From assembly GCF_900101785.1 (NCBI RefSeq), contig NZ_LT629688.1, positions 2,604,001 to 2,668,000 on the forward strand: a DNA stretch of 64,000 nucleotides, read 5' to 3'. The DNA comes from Auraticoccus monumenti (GTDB taxonomy: Bacteria; Actinomycetota; Actinomycetes; Propionibacteriales; Propionibacteriaceae). Shown here in pieces: positions 1 through 8,115 of the stretch; the first letter of the stretch is position 1; each line of letters opens with the position of its first letter. The translations under genes and the position numbers were made by a program. The notes below the pieces were generated by a model that did not search any database, was not told the DNA's origin, and worked only from the letters and a program-made list of their open reading frames with translations.

Positions 1-813
1 GTCCGCGTCACCGCGGCCAGCGTGAACCCCATCGACTGGAAGCTCCGCGCCGGTGACCTGCAGCAGGTGCTCCCGGTGCCGCTGCCCGCCATCCCGGGAC
101 GCGACGTCGCCGGCGTGGTCGACGAGATCGGCGAGGGCGTGACGGGGGTGGGCACCGGGGACCGCGTCTTCGGGCTGACCGGTGTCACCGGTGCCACCGC
201 CGAGCTGGTCGTGCTCTCGGCCTGGGCGCTGGTCCCGGCCACGTGGAGCGACGAGCAGGGGGCGGCGGCGGCCCTGGCCTCGGTGACCGCGATGCGTGGG
301 CTGGCCGCGCTCGGCCCGCTGGCCGGTCGGACGCTCCTGGTCGAGGGGGCCTCCGGGGGCGTGGGCAGCGCCGCGGTCGAGATCGCCGTCGCCCACGGTG
401 CCAGAGTGATCGGTACGGCCAGCGAGCGCAACCACGGGTTCCTCAGCGACCTGGGCGCGGTCCCCACCACCTACGGTGCCGGTCTGGCCGAGCGGGTCAG
501 CGCCCTCGCCCCGCAGGGGGTCGACGTCGTGCTGGACACCGCCTCCTCCGGCTCGCTGGACGACCTCGTCGCGCTCGTGGGCGACCCGCAGCGGGTGGCC
601 ACGGTGGCCGACCACGCGCGCGGGCAGCGGCTGGGCACGCACGTGGTCAACGCCGAGAACGACTCGTCCCTCCTCGAGGCCGCCGCCGAGCTGGGCCGTC
701 AGGGCCGCTACACCCCCCGGATCGAGCACACCTTCCCGCTGGTGGGGATCGCCGACGCCCACGCCCACGCCGAGCGCGGCCGGACCCGGGGGAAGATCGT
801 GGTCACCCTCTGA
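1..813 (+). CDS. Zinc-free MDR oxidoreductase, quinone reductase-like (5' end outside window)
   Basis: The frame is open from base 1, so the start codon lies upstream and about 50 N-terminal residues are missing; 270 residues are visible. The opening VTAASVNPIDWKLR is the GroES-like fold typical of NADPH:quinone reductase/zeta-crystallin members of the medium-chain dehydrogenase family. A Rossmann nucleotide-binding loop (VEGASGGVGSAAVEIA) follows near visible residue 118. None of the Cys/His ligands of zinc alcohol dehydrogenases are present, so hydride transfer from NADPH to a small carbonyl or quinone is the likely chemistry; the substrate is unknown. Family assignment is secure. Confidence 0.88.
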   Translation, partial: VRVTAASVNPIDWKLRAGDLQQVLPVPLPAIPGRDVAGVVDEIGEGVTGVGTGDRVFGLTGVTGATAELVVLSAWALVPATWSDEQGAAAALASVTAMRGLAALGPLAGRTLLVEGASGGVGSAAVEIAVAHGARVIGTASERNHGFLSDLGAVPTTYGAGLAERVSALAPQGVDVVLDTASSGSLDDLVALVGDPQRVATVADHARGQRLGTHVVNAENDSSLLEAAAELGRQGRYTPRIEHTFPLVGIADAHAHAERGRTRGKIVVTL

Positions 814-846
814 GCCGGCAGGTCTCGGGGCCGGTGCGCGGACCGG

Positions 847-1518
847 TCAGGAGTCCGGCCCACCGACCGGGTCGAGGCCGTCCACCACGGTCTCGGCCCG
901 GCCGCGCCGGCACAGGTAGTCGTGCCAGACCAGCCGGGCGGCCGTCGAGCGGTGCGGGGCCCACGGCTGCCCGGCGGCCACCAGCTCCTCACCGACCAGC
1001 GCCGAGCCGGTGCCCAGGACGTCCCCGCAGCCCACCTGCAGCGCCCGGTCACCGACCGGCCACTCGTCGGGGAAGCCGCGGCAGGCCAGCAGCCACACGT
1101 CCGCCGTCCACGGCCCGATGCCGCGCAGGGCCAGCAGCGCCGCCCGGCACTCCTGCCGCGGACCGCGGGTGATCGCGTCGAAGGGGACCGACCCGTCCAG
1201 CACGCCCGCGGCCAGACCCGCCAGGTAGCCCGCCTTCTGCCGGGTGCAGCCCACCGCGCGGAGGTCGTCAAGGCTCAGCGCCGCCGTGCTCTCCACGGTC
1301 ACCACACCCCCGGCCCGGGCCCGCAGACGGTCGAAGGTGGCCTTGCCCGAGGCCAGCGACACCTGCTGCTCCAGCACCAGCAGCACCAGGGTGGCGAAGC
1401 TGGGCGGCCGGTGCCAGAAACCGGGGCGTCCCCACCGCGACAGCACGGCCGCCAGCCGGGGATCGGCCTCGGCCAGCTGGTCGGTGGCCAGGGCGAACCC
1501 CTCGGCGTCGAGCTCCAC
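847..1518 (-). CDS. DNA-3-methyladenine glycosylase 2 family (AlkA-like)
   Basis: Base-excision repair glycosylase that removes alkylated purines from DNA. The 223-residue product carries the helix-hairpin-helix-GPD signature: LRGIGPWTADVWLL with GIGPW at residues 133-137, followed by the catalytic aspartate in PVGDRAL (D157). It is shorter than E. coli AlkA because the N-terminal TBP-like domain is absent, as in many actinobacterial copies. The frame stays open far upstream, antisense to ychF, but the GTG at 1518 is preceded by GAGAGG at good distance and matches where similarity to the family begins. It is convergent with the MDR gene and divergent from ychF, with only about 60 bp between the starts. 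Confidence 0.87.
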   Translation of the reverse strand: MELDAEGFALATDQLAEADPRLAAVLSRWGRPGFWHRPPSFATLVLLVLEQQVSLASGKATFDRLRARAGGVVTVESTAALSLDDLRAVGCTRQKAGYLAGLAAGVLDGSVPFDAITRGPRQECRAALLALRGIGPWTADVWLLACRGFPDEWPVGDRALQVGCGDVLGTGSALVGEELVAAGQPWAPHRSTAARLVWHDYLCRRGRAETVVDGLDPVGGPDS

Positions 1519-1581
1519 GGACGTCCTCTCCCCGGTGTGTGAGGAGGCCCAGCCTGCCAGCGGCCGGTACAGTTCGCCCAC

Positions 1582-2655
1582 GTGGCACTCACCATCGGAA
1601 TCGTCGGCCTGCCCAACGCCGGCAAGTCGACCCTGTTCAACGCGCTGACCCGCAACGACGTCCTGGCGGCGAACTACCCGTTCGCCACCATCGAGCCCAA
1701 CGTCGGCGTGGTGGGGGTGCCCGACGCCCGGCTGCCCGTGCTGGCCACGATCTTCTCCTCCGAGAAGATCGTCCCGGCCACCGTGTCCTTCGTCGACATC
1801 GCCGGCATCGTCAAGGGCGCCAGCCAGGGCGAGGGGATGGGCAACGCGTTCCTCTCCCACATCCGCGAGGCCGACGCCATCTGCCAGGTGACCCGGGTCT
1901 TCCGCGACGCCGACGTCACCCACGTCGACGGGGACGTGAACCCCGGCAGCGACATCGAGACCATCAGCACCGAGCTGGTGCTCGCCGACATCCAGACCCT
2001 GGAGAAGGCGGTGCCGCGGCTGGTCAAGGAGTCGCGGATGCAGAAGGACCGCGCCGCCGTGCTGGCTGCGGTCCAGCAGACCCTGGAGGTCCTCAACACC
2101 GGCAAGGGCGTCTTCGCCGCCGGGCTGGACCGCGAGCCCCTCAGGGAGTTCTTCCTGCTGACGGCCAAGCCGTTCCTCTACGTCTTCAACTGCGACTCCG
2201 ACGAGCTGGAGGACGCCGAGCTGCTGCAGCGGATGCGCGACCTGGTGGCGCCGGCCGAGGCCATCTTCCTGGACGCCAAGATCGAGTCCGAGATCTCCCA
2301 GATGGAGCCCGAGGACGCCGCGGAGTTCCTGGCCGAGATGGGCATCGAGGAGCCCGGCCTGGACCACCTGGCCCGGGTCGGCTACGAGACCCTGGGTCTG
2401 CAGTCCTACCTGACCGCCGGCCCCAAGGAGTCCCGCGGCTGGACGATCAAGAAGGGCGCCACCGCCCCCGAGGCCGCCGGGGTCATCCACACCGACTTCC
2501 AGAAGGGCTTCATCAAGGCCGAGATCGTCTCCTTCGCCGACCTGGTCGCTGCCGGCTCGATGAACGCCGCCAAGGCCGCCGGCAAGGTGCGCCTGGAGGG
2601 CAAGGAGTACGTGATGGCCGACGGCGACGTGGTGGAGTTCCGCTTCAACGTCTGA
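1582..2655 (+). CDS. ychF: Redox-regulated ATPase YchF (Obg-like)
   Basis: Universally conserved P-loop ATPase of the Obg family that binds ribosomes and is linked to translation and oxidative-stress responses. The 357-residue length is typical (about 363). The Walker A loop GLPNAGKS lies at residues 9-16; ATIEPNVGVV and the G3 segment VDIAGIVKGASQGEG follow. The NxxE-type G4 replacing NKxD explains the ATP rather than GTP preference of this family. The C-terminal TGS-like domain ends in the conserved ADGDVVEFRFNV. Start is GTG. A palindromic hairpin follows the stop. Confidence 0.97.
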   Translation: MALTIGIVGLPNAGKSTLFNALTRNDVLAANYPFATIEPNVGVVGVPDARLPVLATIFSSEKIVPATVSFVDIAGIVKGASQGEGMGNAFLSHIREADAICQVTRVFRDADVTHVDGDVNPGSDIETISTELVLADIQTLEKAVPRLVKESRMQKDRAAVLAAVQQTLEVLNTGKGVFAAGLDREPLREFFLLTAKPFLYVFNCDSDELEDAELLQRMRDLVAPAEAIFLDAKIESEISQMEPEDAAEFLAEMGIEEPGLDHLARVGYETLGLQSYLTAGPKESRGWTIKKGATAPEAAGVIHTDFQKGFIKAEIVSFADLVAAGSMNAAKAAGKVRLEGKEYVMADGDVVEFRFNV

Positions 2656-2670
2656 ACCAGCGGTGTCCGC

Positions 2671-2693
2671 ACCGGCCGGTGACCACCGGCCGG
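2671..2693 (+). terminator. Candidate terminator after ychF
   Basis: CCGGCCGG at 2672-2679 and again at 2686-2693 form an 8-bp GC stem with a 6-nt loop, 16 bp after the ychF stop. There is no U tract, which is common in high-GC actinomycetes. Confidence 0.5.
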
Positions 2694-2718
2694 CGGCCAG
2701 GACCAGCCGGGTGCCGGC

Positions 2719-2874
2719 TCAGTCGCAGCAGCTGCCGCAGCCGGAGTCCGTCTTGCGCTGCGCGGCCGCGGAGACGGCCACCGCCTGGGCTGCGACCGCT
2801 CGCGCCTGCCGCCTGGCCTCGACCTCGGCCTGCCGAGCCGGGTTGCCGAATCGTTGCTGCTTCTTATTGGGCAT
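2719..2874 (-). CDS. 51-residue basic protein with Cys-rich tail
   Basis: A small frame starting ATG at 2874, lysine/arginine/alanine rich, beginning MPNKKQQRFGNPARQAEV and ending in CGSCCD. The central part is a probable amphipathic helix. The terminal Cys cluster resembles the Cys-rich tail of the neighbouring cation efflux protein (2968-3660), which is encoded just upstream on the same strand. I do not recognise the family. A role in binding the same soft metal, or as a small ribosome-associated protein, are both possible. Coding is supported by the context and the coherent composition, not by homology. Confidence 0.5.
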   Translation of the reverse strand: MPNKKQQRFGNPARQAEVEARRQARAVAAQAVAVSAAAQRKTDSGCGSCCD

Positions 2875-2967
2875 GGTTATCAGTATTCCTCAGCCTCGAT
2901 GCGTCTGCACGAAGACCCTTGGCGTCCGCGACGCCGACGGGCTCGCGCGGACCGGCAGGGTGGCCCT

Positions 2968-3660
2968 TCAGCACCCGTCGGAGCACGTCGCGCCGCACCC
3001 GCAGCCGCTGCCCGCAGTGACGGCGGCCGACTCGGCCACCGGGCTGCAGCAGCTGTCGCCCCGCCAGGCCTCGAGCCCTTCCCGCACCGCCACCGCGGCG
3101 ATGACCAGAGCGGCGACGGGATCAGCCCAGCTCCAGCCGAACAGGCTGTTGAGGCCGAGGCCGATCAGCAGGACACCGGACAGGTAGGTGCAGAGCAGGG
3201 TCTGCTTGGAGTCGGCGACGGCTGACCGCGAACCCAGCTCCCGACCGGCTCGCCGCTGCCCGTGGGACAGCAACGGCATCACCGCGAGGCTGACCGCGGC
3301 CAGCACCAGTCCCATCGTGGAGTGCTCGGCCTCGCCGGCTCCGAGCAGGGACCGGACGGCATCGACGGTGACGAACGCCGCCAGCCCGAAGAAGGAGAAC
3401 GCGATCACCCGCAGCGCCACCCTCTCCCTGGCCTCGGGGTCCCGCCCGGCGAACTGCCACGCCACCGCGGCCGCTGAGGCGACCTCGACGATCGAGTCCA
3501 GCCCGAAGCCGATCAGCGCGGCCGAGGACGCCCGGTGGCCGGCGGTCAGCGCCAGGACGGCCTCGATCACGTTGTAGGCGATGGTGGCCGACACGAACCA
3601 GCGCACCCGCCGCGCCAGCACCGCGCGGCGAACCGGCGACGGACCCACGAGCACGCTCAT
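2968..3660 (-). CDS. Cation diffusion facilitator-type efflux transporter
   Basis: Predicted proton-coupled divalent or soft-metal exporter of the inner membrane. The 230-residue protein has about six hydrophobic segments (FVSATIAYNVIEAVLALTAG, the helix starting near SSAALIGFGLDSIVEV, and others), with acidic residues in FGLDSIVE and VADSKQT at the usual metal-site helices. The cytoplasmic tail is short and unusually Cys-rich (CC, then CGCG, ATC and DGC in the last 27 residues), replacing the normal CDF C-terminal domain. The ATG at 3660 overlaps the stop of the upstream regulator by ATGA, so the two genes are translationally coupled. The regulator's ligand set suggests Cd/Pb as substrates. 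Confidence 0.82.
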   Translation of the reverse strand: MSVLVGPSPVRRAVLARRVRWFVSATIAYNVIEAVLALTAGHRASSAALIGFGLDSIVEVASAAAVAWQFAGRDPEARERVALRVIAFSFFGLAAFVTVDAVRSLLGAGEAEHSTMGLVLAAVSLAVMPLLSHGQRRAGRELGSRSAVADSKQTLLCTYLSGVLLIGLGLNSLFGWSWADPVAALVIAAVAVREGLEAWRGDSCCSPVAESAAVTAGSGCGCGATCSDGC

Positions 3661-4049
3661 GCCGGCACCACTCCGTCGGCCGCACCCGGCACCACCGTCG
3701 GCAGCTCGCCGCAGTCCGGCGACGTCCCCTCCTCGGAGCCGACACCGCCACAGCACTGCGGATCGACGACCAGCACGAGCGCCAGCAGGTCGGCCAGTGC
3801 GTGCGCGAGCCGTGGGTCGGTCAGCTCGTAGCGGGTCCGGCGACCCTCCGGGACGGCGACGACGAGGCCGCAGCCGCGGAGGCAGGTCAGGTGGTTCGAG
3901 ATCGACTGCCGTGTGACACCGAACCGGTCGGCCAGGTCAGCGGGGTAGGCCGGGCCGTCCCGCAGCGTCAGCATCACCTGTGCACGGGTGGGGTCGGAGA
4001 GGGCGTGACCGAAGCGAGCCAGGGCGTCAACAGGCGTGGAGATCAGCAC
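3657..4049 (-). CDS. ArsR/SmtB-family metal sensor, CmtR-like
   Basis: Dimeric winged-helix repressor that dissociates from DNA when it binds Cd(II)/Pb(II). The 130-residue sequence follows mycobacterial CmtR closely: LARFGHALSDPTRAQVMLTL, then the recognition helix VTRQSISNHLTCLRGCGLVV. Cys56 and Cys60 correspond to CmtR Cys57 and Cys61. Cys99/Cys100 in VVDPQCCGG occupy the place of the third ligand, Cys102. Start is GTG with a weak ribosome site. An inverted repeat immediately upstream is a candidate autoregulatory operator. It forms an operon with the CDF exporter. Confidence 0.9.
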   Translation of the reverse strand: MLISTPVDALARFGHALSDPTRAQVMLTLRDGPAYPADLADRFGVTRQSISNHLTCLRGCGLVVAVPEGRRTRYELTDPRLAHALADLLALVLVVDPQCCGGVGSEEGTSPDCGELPTVVPGAADGVVPA

Positions 4050-4060
4050 CCCGCTGACGG

Positions 4061-4076
4061 TACACCCGCGCGTGTA
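4061..4076 (-). promoter_or_regulatory. Candidate CmtR-type operator
   Basis: Perfect inverted repeat TACAC-N6-GTGTA lies 12 bp upstream of the regulator start. It sits where the core promoter of the regulator-exporter operon should be (a GATACA -10-like hexamer overlaps it on the minus strand). Assignment is by position and symmetry only. Confidence 0.5.
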
Positions 4077-4473
4077 TCCACAGCGACCTGTACTGACAGG
4101 ATTCGGCCGCCCTCTGAGGTGCTCCCGCGATGCCCTCGAGTGCTGGGACTCGCCTCAGCGCCACCCTGGTAGCGTCTCGAACACATCGCACCAGCTCCGC
4201 CGGATCCCCAGTCCACGACGCACCCGCGAACCTCAGACACTCCGCACGCCGCCCGCTGGCGGACCGCAGATCGCCTGCCCGTCCGCTCGGAGCGGGACGG
4301 TCGGGCTGACGGATCAGCGGTCGACCGCGTGTCCGGTGATCATCTGGAGATGTGTGCAGAGCAGGACGAGGCCCAGCTCCACGCGGCCCCGCGAACACCG
4401 CCCGGATCCCATCAGGCGCCGGCCCTGGCTCCTGACGTCGACGCGGGGAAGCTCGCAGAAGAGGACCATCCCC
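4077..4473. other. Intergenic stretch without recognised gene
   Basis: About 400 bp between the divergent regulator and PqqD-like genes. Open frames crossing it on either strand have no family features and lack start signals. Apart from promoter elements next to each flanking gene I see nothing in it. Confidence 0.5.
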
Positions 4474-5091
4474 ATGACGATCCGATACCACCCAGCCATC
4501 CTGGATCCGAGCACCCGGTATGTGCGACTCGGGTACCTGACGCCGTCCGAGGGCGGGTACATCCTCACCGTGGGTGATCGAGCTGGCGGTGACAAGCGGG
4601 GCGTCCGGCTGACCGCGGAGTACCGCAGCCTGGTCGACTCGCTGGACCCCACCGTCGGTGACCGTGAGTTCTCGGCCGAGGAGCTGGGCCTGCTGGGATG
4701 GCTGGCTGACCAAGGGTGCATCACCCTGATGAAGGGCGACGCCGCCCTCGAGGACTTCACGGTGGTCCCGGTGCCTCGGCGGGAGATGGCCTTCGTCGAG
4801 GACCTGGACCAGGGCTGCCTCGTCCGCGTCGGCGATGACCCGCCGTTCGGCCTCTCCGAGCTCGGTGCGCGGTTCCTGCCTCTCATCGACGGGGAGAGGA
4901 CGCTGGGCGAGATCGCGGAGGCCGTTAAGAAGGACGTCCTCGCTGATCCCGCGTGGCGCTCCAGCGAGCAGCAGGACGAGGAGGACGAGGTCCGAGCGTT
5001 CGAATCGTTCCTCGCGGGAGAAGCCTTCATCGCGATCCGGGACTTCACCAGGTCCGGCGGGATCTCCTTCGAGCCGGCGGCCTCGTCGTAG
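4474..5091 (+). CDS. Hypothetical protein with PqqD/RRE-like C-terminal half
   Basis: 205 residues, ATG at 4474 with GAAGAGG upstream. The N-terminal half (MTIRYHPAILDPSTRYVRLG...) has no recognised motif. Residues about 112-190 contain FGLSELGARFLPLIDGERTLGEIAEAV followed by an acidic insertion and VRAFESFLAGEAFI. This is the helix-turn-helix pattern of PqqD-like peptide-recognition domains (L-x-x-L-DG-x-R-T-x-x-E-I). No radical SAM enzyme, protease or precursor peptide is encoded nearby, so it is an orphan. The resemblance was judged by eye; a plain hypothetical protein remains possible. Confidence 0.55.
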   Translation: MTIRYHPAILDPSTRYVRLGYLTPSEGGYILTVGDRAGGDKRGVRLTAEYRSLVDSLDPTVGDREFSAEELGLLGWLADQGCITLMKGDAALEDFTVVPVPRREMAFVEDLDQGCLVRVGDDPPFGLSELGARFLPLIDGERTLGEIAEAVKKDVLADPAWRSSEQQDEEDEVRAFESFLAGEAFIAIRDFTRSGGISFEPAASS

Positions 5092-5402
5092 TCGCTCTTC
5101 GGTGCCGAGGAGCGGGTTCGGTGGTGCGGCCTGCGGTGCACCGGTCGAGGTTCTCCAGCGTCGCCCCGACGGCACAGCAGGGGACGAGGCCCGATCGGAG
5201 CAGGACACCGTCGTCCACCCGCGTGGGAGCAGGTGGCGGTGTGTCGGTCAGCAGAGCGAGGCAGACTCTCCAGTCGTGGTGCTCTCGTCGCCCCGCCTGA
5301 CGCGTGGCCAGCGGGCCCGAGGGTGTTCGCACCAGTGCGGTTGGATGGGTCGGTGACCATCGCGAGTCGGAAGCCCACGGGCCGTGCAGGTGCTGATCCG
5401 AC
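5092..5402. other. Intergenic stretch without recognised gene
   Basis: 311 bp between two plus-strand hypothetical genes. A minus-strand frame across it has low-complexity Pro/Arg/Thr composition and no family features. No hairpin or repeat stands out. Confidence 0.4.
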
Positions 5403-5969
5403 GTGGGCACCGTGACGCCGGGATCAGCGACCCCGCCTCCGTTGACGGTGGCCTTGGGGCGTGCCGGTCTCGGCGACCTCTGGTACCGCTGGTGCGACCG
5501 GCGACGGGACTGGTCGAGCGAGGCGACGGGGGCCTACGAGCAGGACTCGTTGCTCACCGAGCACGGGGGATACACCGCACTCCCGATCGGCGAGTTCATG
5601 CAGGCCTACCGCACCGCCGGGGCGACCGTCACCCGTGGGAGCCGGCTGGGCGACCCTCGCCACCGTTCCTTCACGGTCGAGGTGGGGGAGGGACCGGTGC
5701 TGGTGGGTCTGGCCGTCCTGCTCGGTCGCGGCCTCAACTCGCAGGAGTGCTCCTCGTGGGTGGAGGTCGACGGCGTGCGCCAGGCAGAGCCGGTGAGGCT
5801 GCACGCGGTCGCGCGCGACCTCCGGCTCTCCCGCGACGAGACCGTCCCAGGACCCGACGGCCCCTACCCGAGGCCCATCATCAGCAGCCGCAGCCACCTG
5901 GAGGTCTCGTCGCGGGAGATCGTCGCCCTGATCGCCGACGTCGCCGGCGCCTGGCCGCCGGTGGAGTGA
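5403..5969 (+). CDS. Hypothetical protein
   Basis: 188 residues if translated from the GTG at 5403; a second GTG at 5412 is equally possible and neither has a strong ribosome site. The sequence is soluble, beta-rich in appearance and without membrane segments (LGDLWYRWCDRRRDWSS near the N-terminus, VEVGEGPVLVGLAVLLGRGL centrally). Third-position GC is as high as in its neighbours, which supports coding. I do not recognise the family, and the context (between a PqqD-like and a DinB-like gene) says little. Confidence 0.55.
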   Translation: MGTVTPGSATPPPLTVALGRAGLGDLWYRWCDRRRDWSSEATGAYEQDSLLTEHGGYTALPIGEFMQAYRTAGATVTRGSRLGDPRHRSFTVEVGEGPVLVGLAVLLGRGLNSQECSSWVEVDGVRQAEPVRLHAVARDLRLSRDETVPGPDGPYPRPIISSRSHLEVSSREIVALIADVAGAWPPVE

Positions 5970-6054
5970 CGGCTGGACGACGTCGTCCTCGCCCGACCTC
6001 TGACACGACGACGAGGTGCCCACCCTTGCCGTCACGCGGTGCCACGATGAGGGC

Positions 6055-6681
6055 GTGGACGTCTTCAGCGCGATCGCCGACGAGCGTCGCGGCATGGCCG
6101 ACCTGCTGTCGGGGCTCACCGACGAGCAGTTCCGGACCCAGAGCCTGTGCAGCGGGTGGAGCGTGCAGGAGGTGGCGGCGCACCTCGTCGTCCCCCTCGA
6201 GGTGAGCACCCCCAGGTTCGTGCTGGCCATCATGGGCGCCGGGGGGAGCTTCGACCGGGCCAACACCCGTCTGGCACGACAGCACGGGCAGCGACCGGTC
6301 GGCGATCTCGTCGAGGTGCTGCGGCGGAGGGCCGGCTCGAGGTGGACGCCTCCGGGCGCGGGTCCGGAGGCCCCGCTCACCGACCTGCTGGTGCACGGCC
6401 TCGACATCCGCTGGCCCCTGCAGCTCAGCCGTCGGCTCCCGGCCGAGCGGGCGTGCGCCTCTCTCACCTTCCTCACCACCCGGGCCGGTCGCGGGCTCAC
6501 CCCGAAGGGTGCGCTGGACGGGTTGCGGTTCGAGGCCGAGGACGTCGACTGGTCCCACGGCGACGGGCCCGCGGTCCGGGGGAGTGCGGAGTCGGTGCTG
6601 CTGGCCATGACGGGCCGCACCGTGGCACTCGACCACCTGACCGGCGAGGGATCGGCGACGTTGCGAGCACGGCTGGCGTGA
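6055..6681 (+). CDS. DinB-like / maleylpyruvate isomerase-type protein
   Basis: Four-helix-bundle protein of the DinB superfamily, which in actinobacteria includes mycothiol-dependent enzymes. The N-terminal VDVFSAIADERRGMADLLSGLTDEQF and SLCSGWSVQEVAAHLVVPLE form the first helix pair, with the metal-binding His in the AAHL motif; LLVHGLDIRWPLQ supplies the second conserved His region. The product is 208 residues from the GTG at 6055. An in-frame start at 6016 would add a 13-residue non-conserved leader. Substrate unknown; function as a mycothiol-linked transferase or isomerase is inferred from the family. Confidence 0.72.
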   Translation: MDVFSAIADERRGMADLLSGLTDEQFRTQSLCSGWSVQEVAAHLVVPLEVSTPRFVLAIMGAGGSFDRANTRLARQHGQRPVGDLVEVLRRRAGSRWTPPGAGPEAPLTDLLVHGLDIRWPLQLSRRLPAERACASLTFLTTRAGRGLTPKGALDGLRFEAEDVDWSHGDGPAVRGSAESVLLAMTGRTVALDHLTGEGSATLRARLA

Positions 6682-6783
6682 GGCCTGCTGGCGTCGTGCA
6701 CGACGACGCGCCCATCGGCGACCGCGGACGGCAGCCGAGGACGCCCTGCCGTGTGCGCGGCCTCCGGCGTCGACCCGCAGCCG

Positions 6784-7968
6784 TCACCGCCGGCGCTGCT
6801 CCGCCAGCCAGGTGTGGTTGACGATCGCCCGGGTCACCGCCTCGCGGTAGCTCGCCCCGTCCGACCCCTGCAGCAGGTCCCGCTGGTGGTAGGGCGACTC
6901 CTCCCGGTGCGGCGACCCGTCGTGGATGCGGCTGGCGAGGCGTGCGACGTGGTCCCGACCGCCGGTGCGGTAGGCCTCGCGCTCGGAGTCGTCCAGGCGG
7001 ATCAGGGCGGAGTCGTCGGCCATCGAGCTGATCACGTACCTGGCTTGGAGGTAGAGGACGTCCTGCTGCTCCAGCAGGAACCATGCCCCCGGCTCGTGGT
7101 CCAGGTAGTGCATCGCCTCGCGCTCCTCGGCGATGCGGGCGGTGTCGCCCCACTGCTCGACCGGCGGGATGGCTCCGAGCGGTCGCCGGCGCGCGTCGTT
7201 CAGGACCGCGTAGGTGAAGGTCGGCGGGGAGTCCTGGAGCAGGGCGAAGCAGATGATCCGCCGGCACGTGGTGCAGGTGAGCTGGCTCTCCACCCGCGCC
7301 ATCAGGCCCGAGGCGTGCAGCGGCCGCAGGTCGGCGAGCCGGACCCAGTGGGCGTCCTCGGTCACCAGCCCGGCGGTGAGCGCCGCGGTGAGGGAGGCGG
7401 TGGTGGCCGCCACGTCGAACCCGCCGGTCGGGTCGCTGCTGCGGACCAGCAGGTCGCTGCAGCTGGGGCAGTCGTCGTCCTCGGGGCGGCAGGTGAGACC
7501 GGGCTTCTCCGCGGTGACGGTGATGCTCTCGAGGTTGCCCGGGTCGTTCCACCCGCGGTCCTCGGTGAACGTCAACCGTGCGTACCCGCCGTCGAGGGCG
7601 AGGTACGGGGAGCCGAACCCGGCGAGGTGCCGGGGCGCCTCCAGGGCCGTCGTCAGCTGGTCGAGGGTCGCGTCGTCGTCGACGCCGTCGATCCAGTCCG
7701 GGAGGTGGAGCCCACTCGTGAGGGCCGACGTCGGCCGCAGGTGCAGGAGCACGGCCGCGACGGCGTCGTCGTGCAGGATGATCTCCCCGCCCGAGGCGAA
7801 CAGCAGCCGTCGGGACCGGTAGCCGGGCTCGCCCACCAGCCGTTCGCCCACCACCACCGGCTCACCCCCGAAGGCCTCCGCCAGCCGGCGTGCGGCGGGT
7901 TCCGCCTCGGGCCCGCGCAGGACCTCCAGGACCACGGGCAGCCGGCTGCTGGTTCTCCATCGCTCCAC
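6784..7968 (-). CDS. Hypothetical protein with paired CxxC clusters
   Basis: A soluble protein of about 394 residues from the GTG at 7968 (the start is uncertain; the frame is open further upstream). It contains CRPEDDDCPSC and, about 90 residues later, CTTCRRIIC, which together look like a structural zinc site. The remainder is rich in acidic and aromatic residues (GYARLTFTEDRGWNDPGNLESI; AWFLLEQQDVLYLQARYV). I do not recognise the family. It is divergent from the ion channel-like gene at 8116, so a shared regulatory region is possible. Confidence 0.6.
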   Translation of the reverse strand: MERWRTSSRLPVVLEVLRGPEAEPAARRLAEAFGGEPVVVGERLVGEPGYRSRRLLFASGGEIILHDDAVAAVLLHLRPTSALTSGLHLPDWIDGVDDDATLDQLTTALEAPRHLAGFGSPYLALDGGYARLTFTEDRGWNDPGNLESITVTAEKPGLTCRPEDDDCPSCSDLLVRSSDPTGGFDVAATTASLTAALTAGLVTEDAHWVRLADLRPLHASGLMARVESQLTCTTCRRIICFALLQDSPPTFTYAVLNDARRRPLGAIPPVEQWGDTARIAEEREAMHYLDHEPGAWFLLEQQDVLYLQARYVISSMADDSALIRLDDSEREAYRTGGRDHVARLASRIHDGSPHREESPYHQRDLLQGSDGASYREAVTRAIVNHTWLAEQRRR

Positions 7969-8115
7969 CCGAGGATGGTCCCACCGGGGTGGTCCGCTCC
8001 GGTCCGCCCTGCGACGCCTCCGCACGACGGCGCGGCCACCGGCGGCGTGCGACGCCGCCGGCTGATCGGGCACGAGGTCGGGTGGCCCGACGCGAACCTG
8101 GGTAGAGCACCTCGT

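Noticed and set aside
1519-2490. Extension of the glycosylase frame across ychF on the minus strand
   Set aside because: The added sequence is low-complexity and antisense to a universally conserved gene; the ribosome site and the onset of family similarity point to 1518.
5045-5410. Minus-strand frame over the 5.1-5.4 kb gap
   Set aside because: Pro/Arg/Thr-rich, overlaps the 3' end of a better-supported gene and has no ribosome site or family motif.
6657-6683. CCTCACG-N16-CGTC match to the ECF41 promoter pattern (minus strand)
   Set aside because: It lies over the end of a plus-strand gene and no minus-strand gene begins downstream, so it is probably a chance match.
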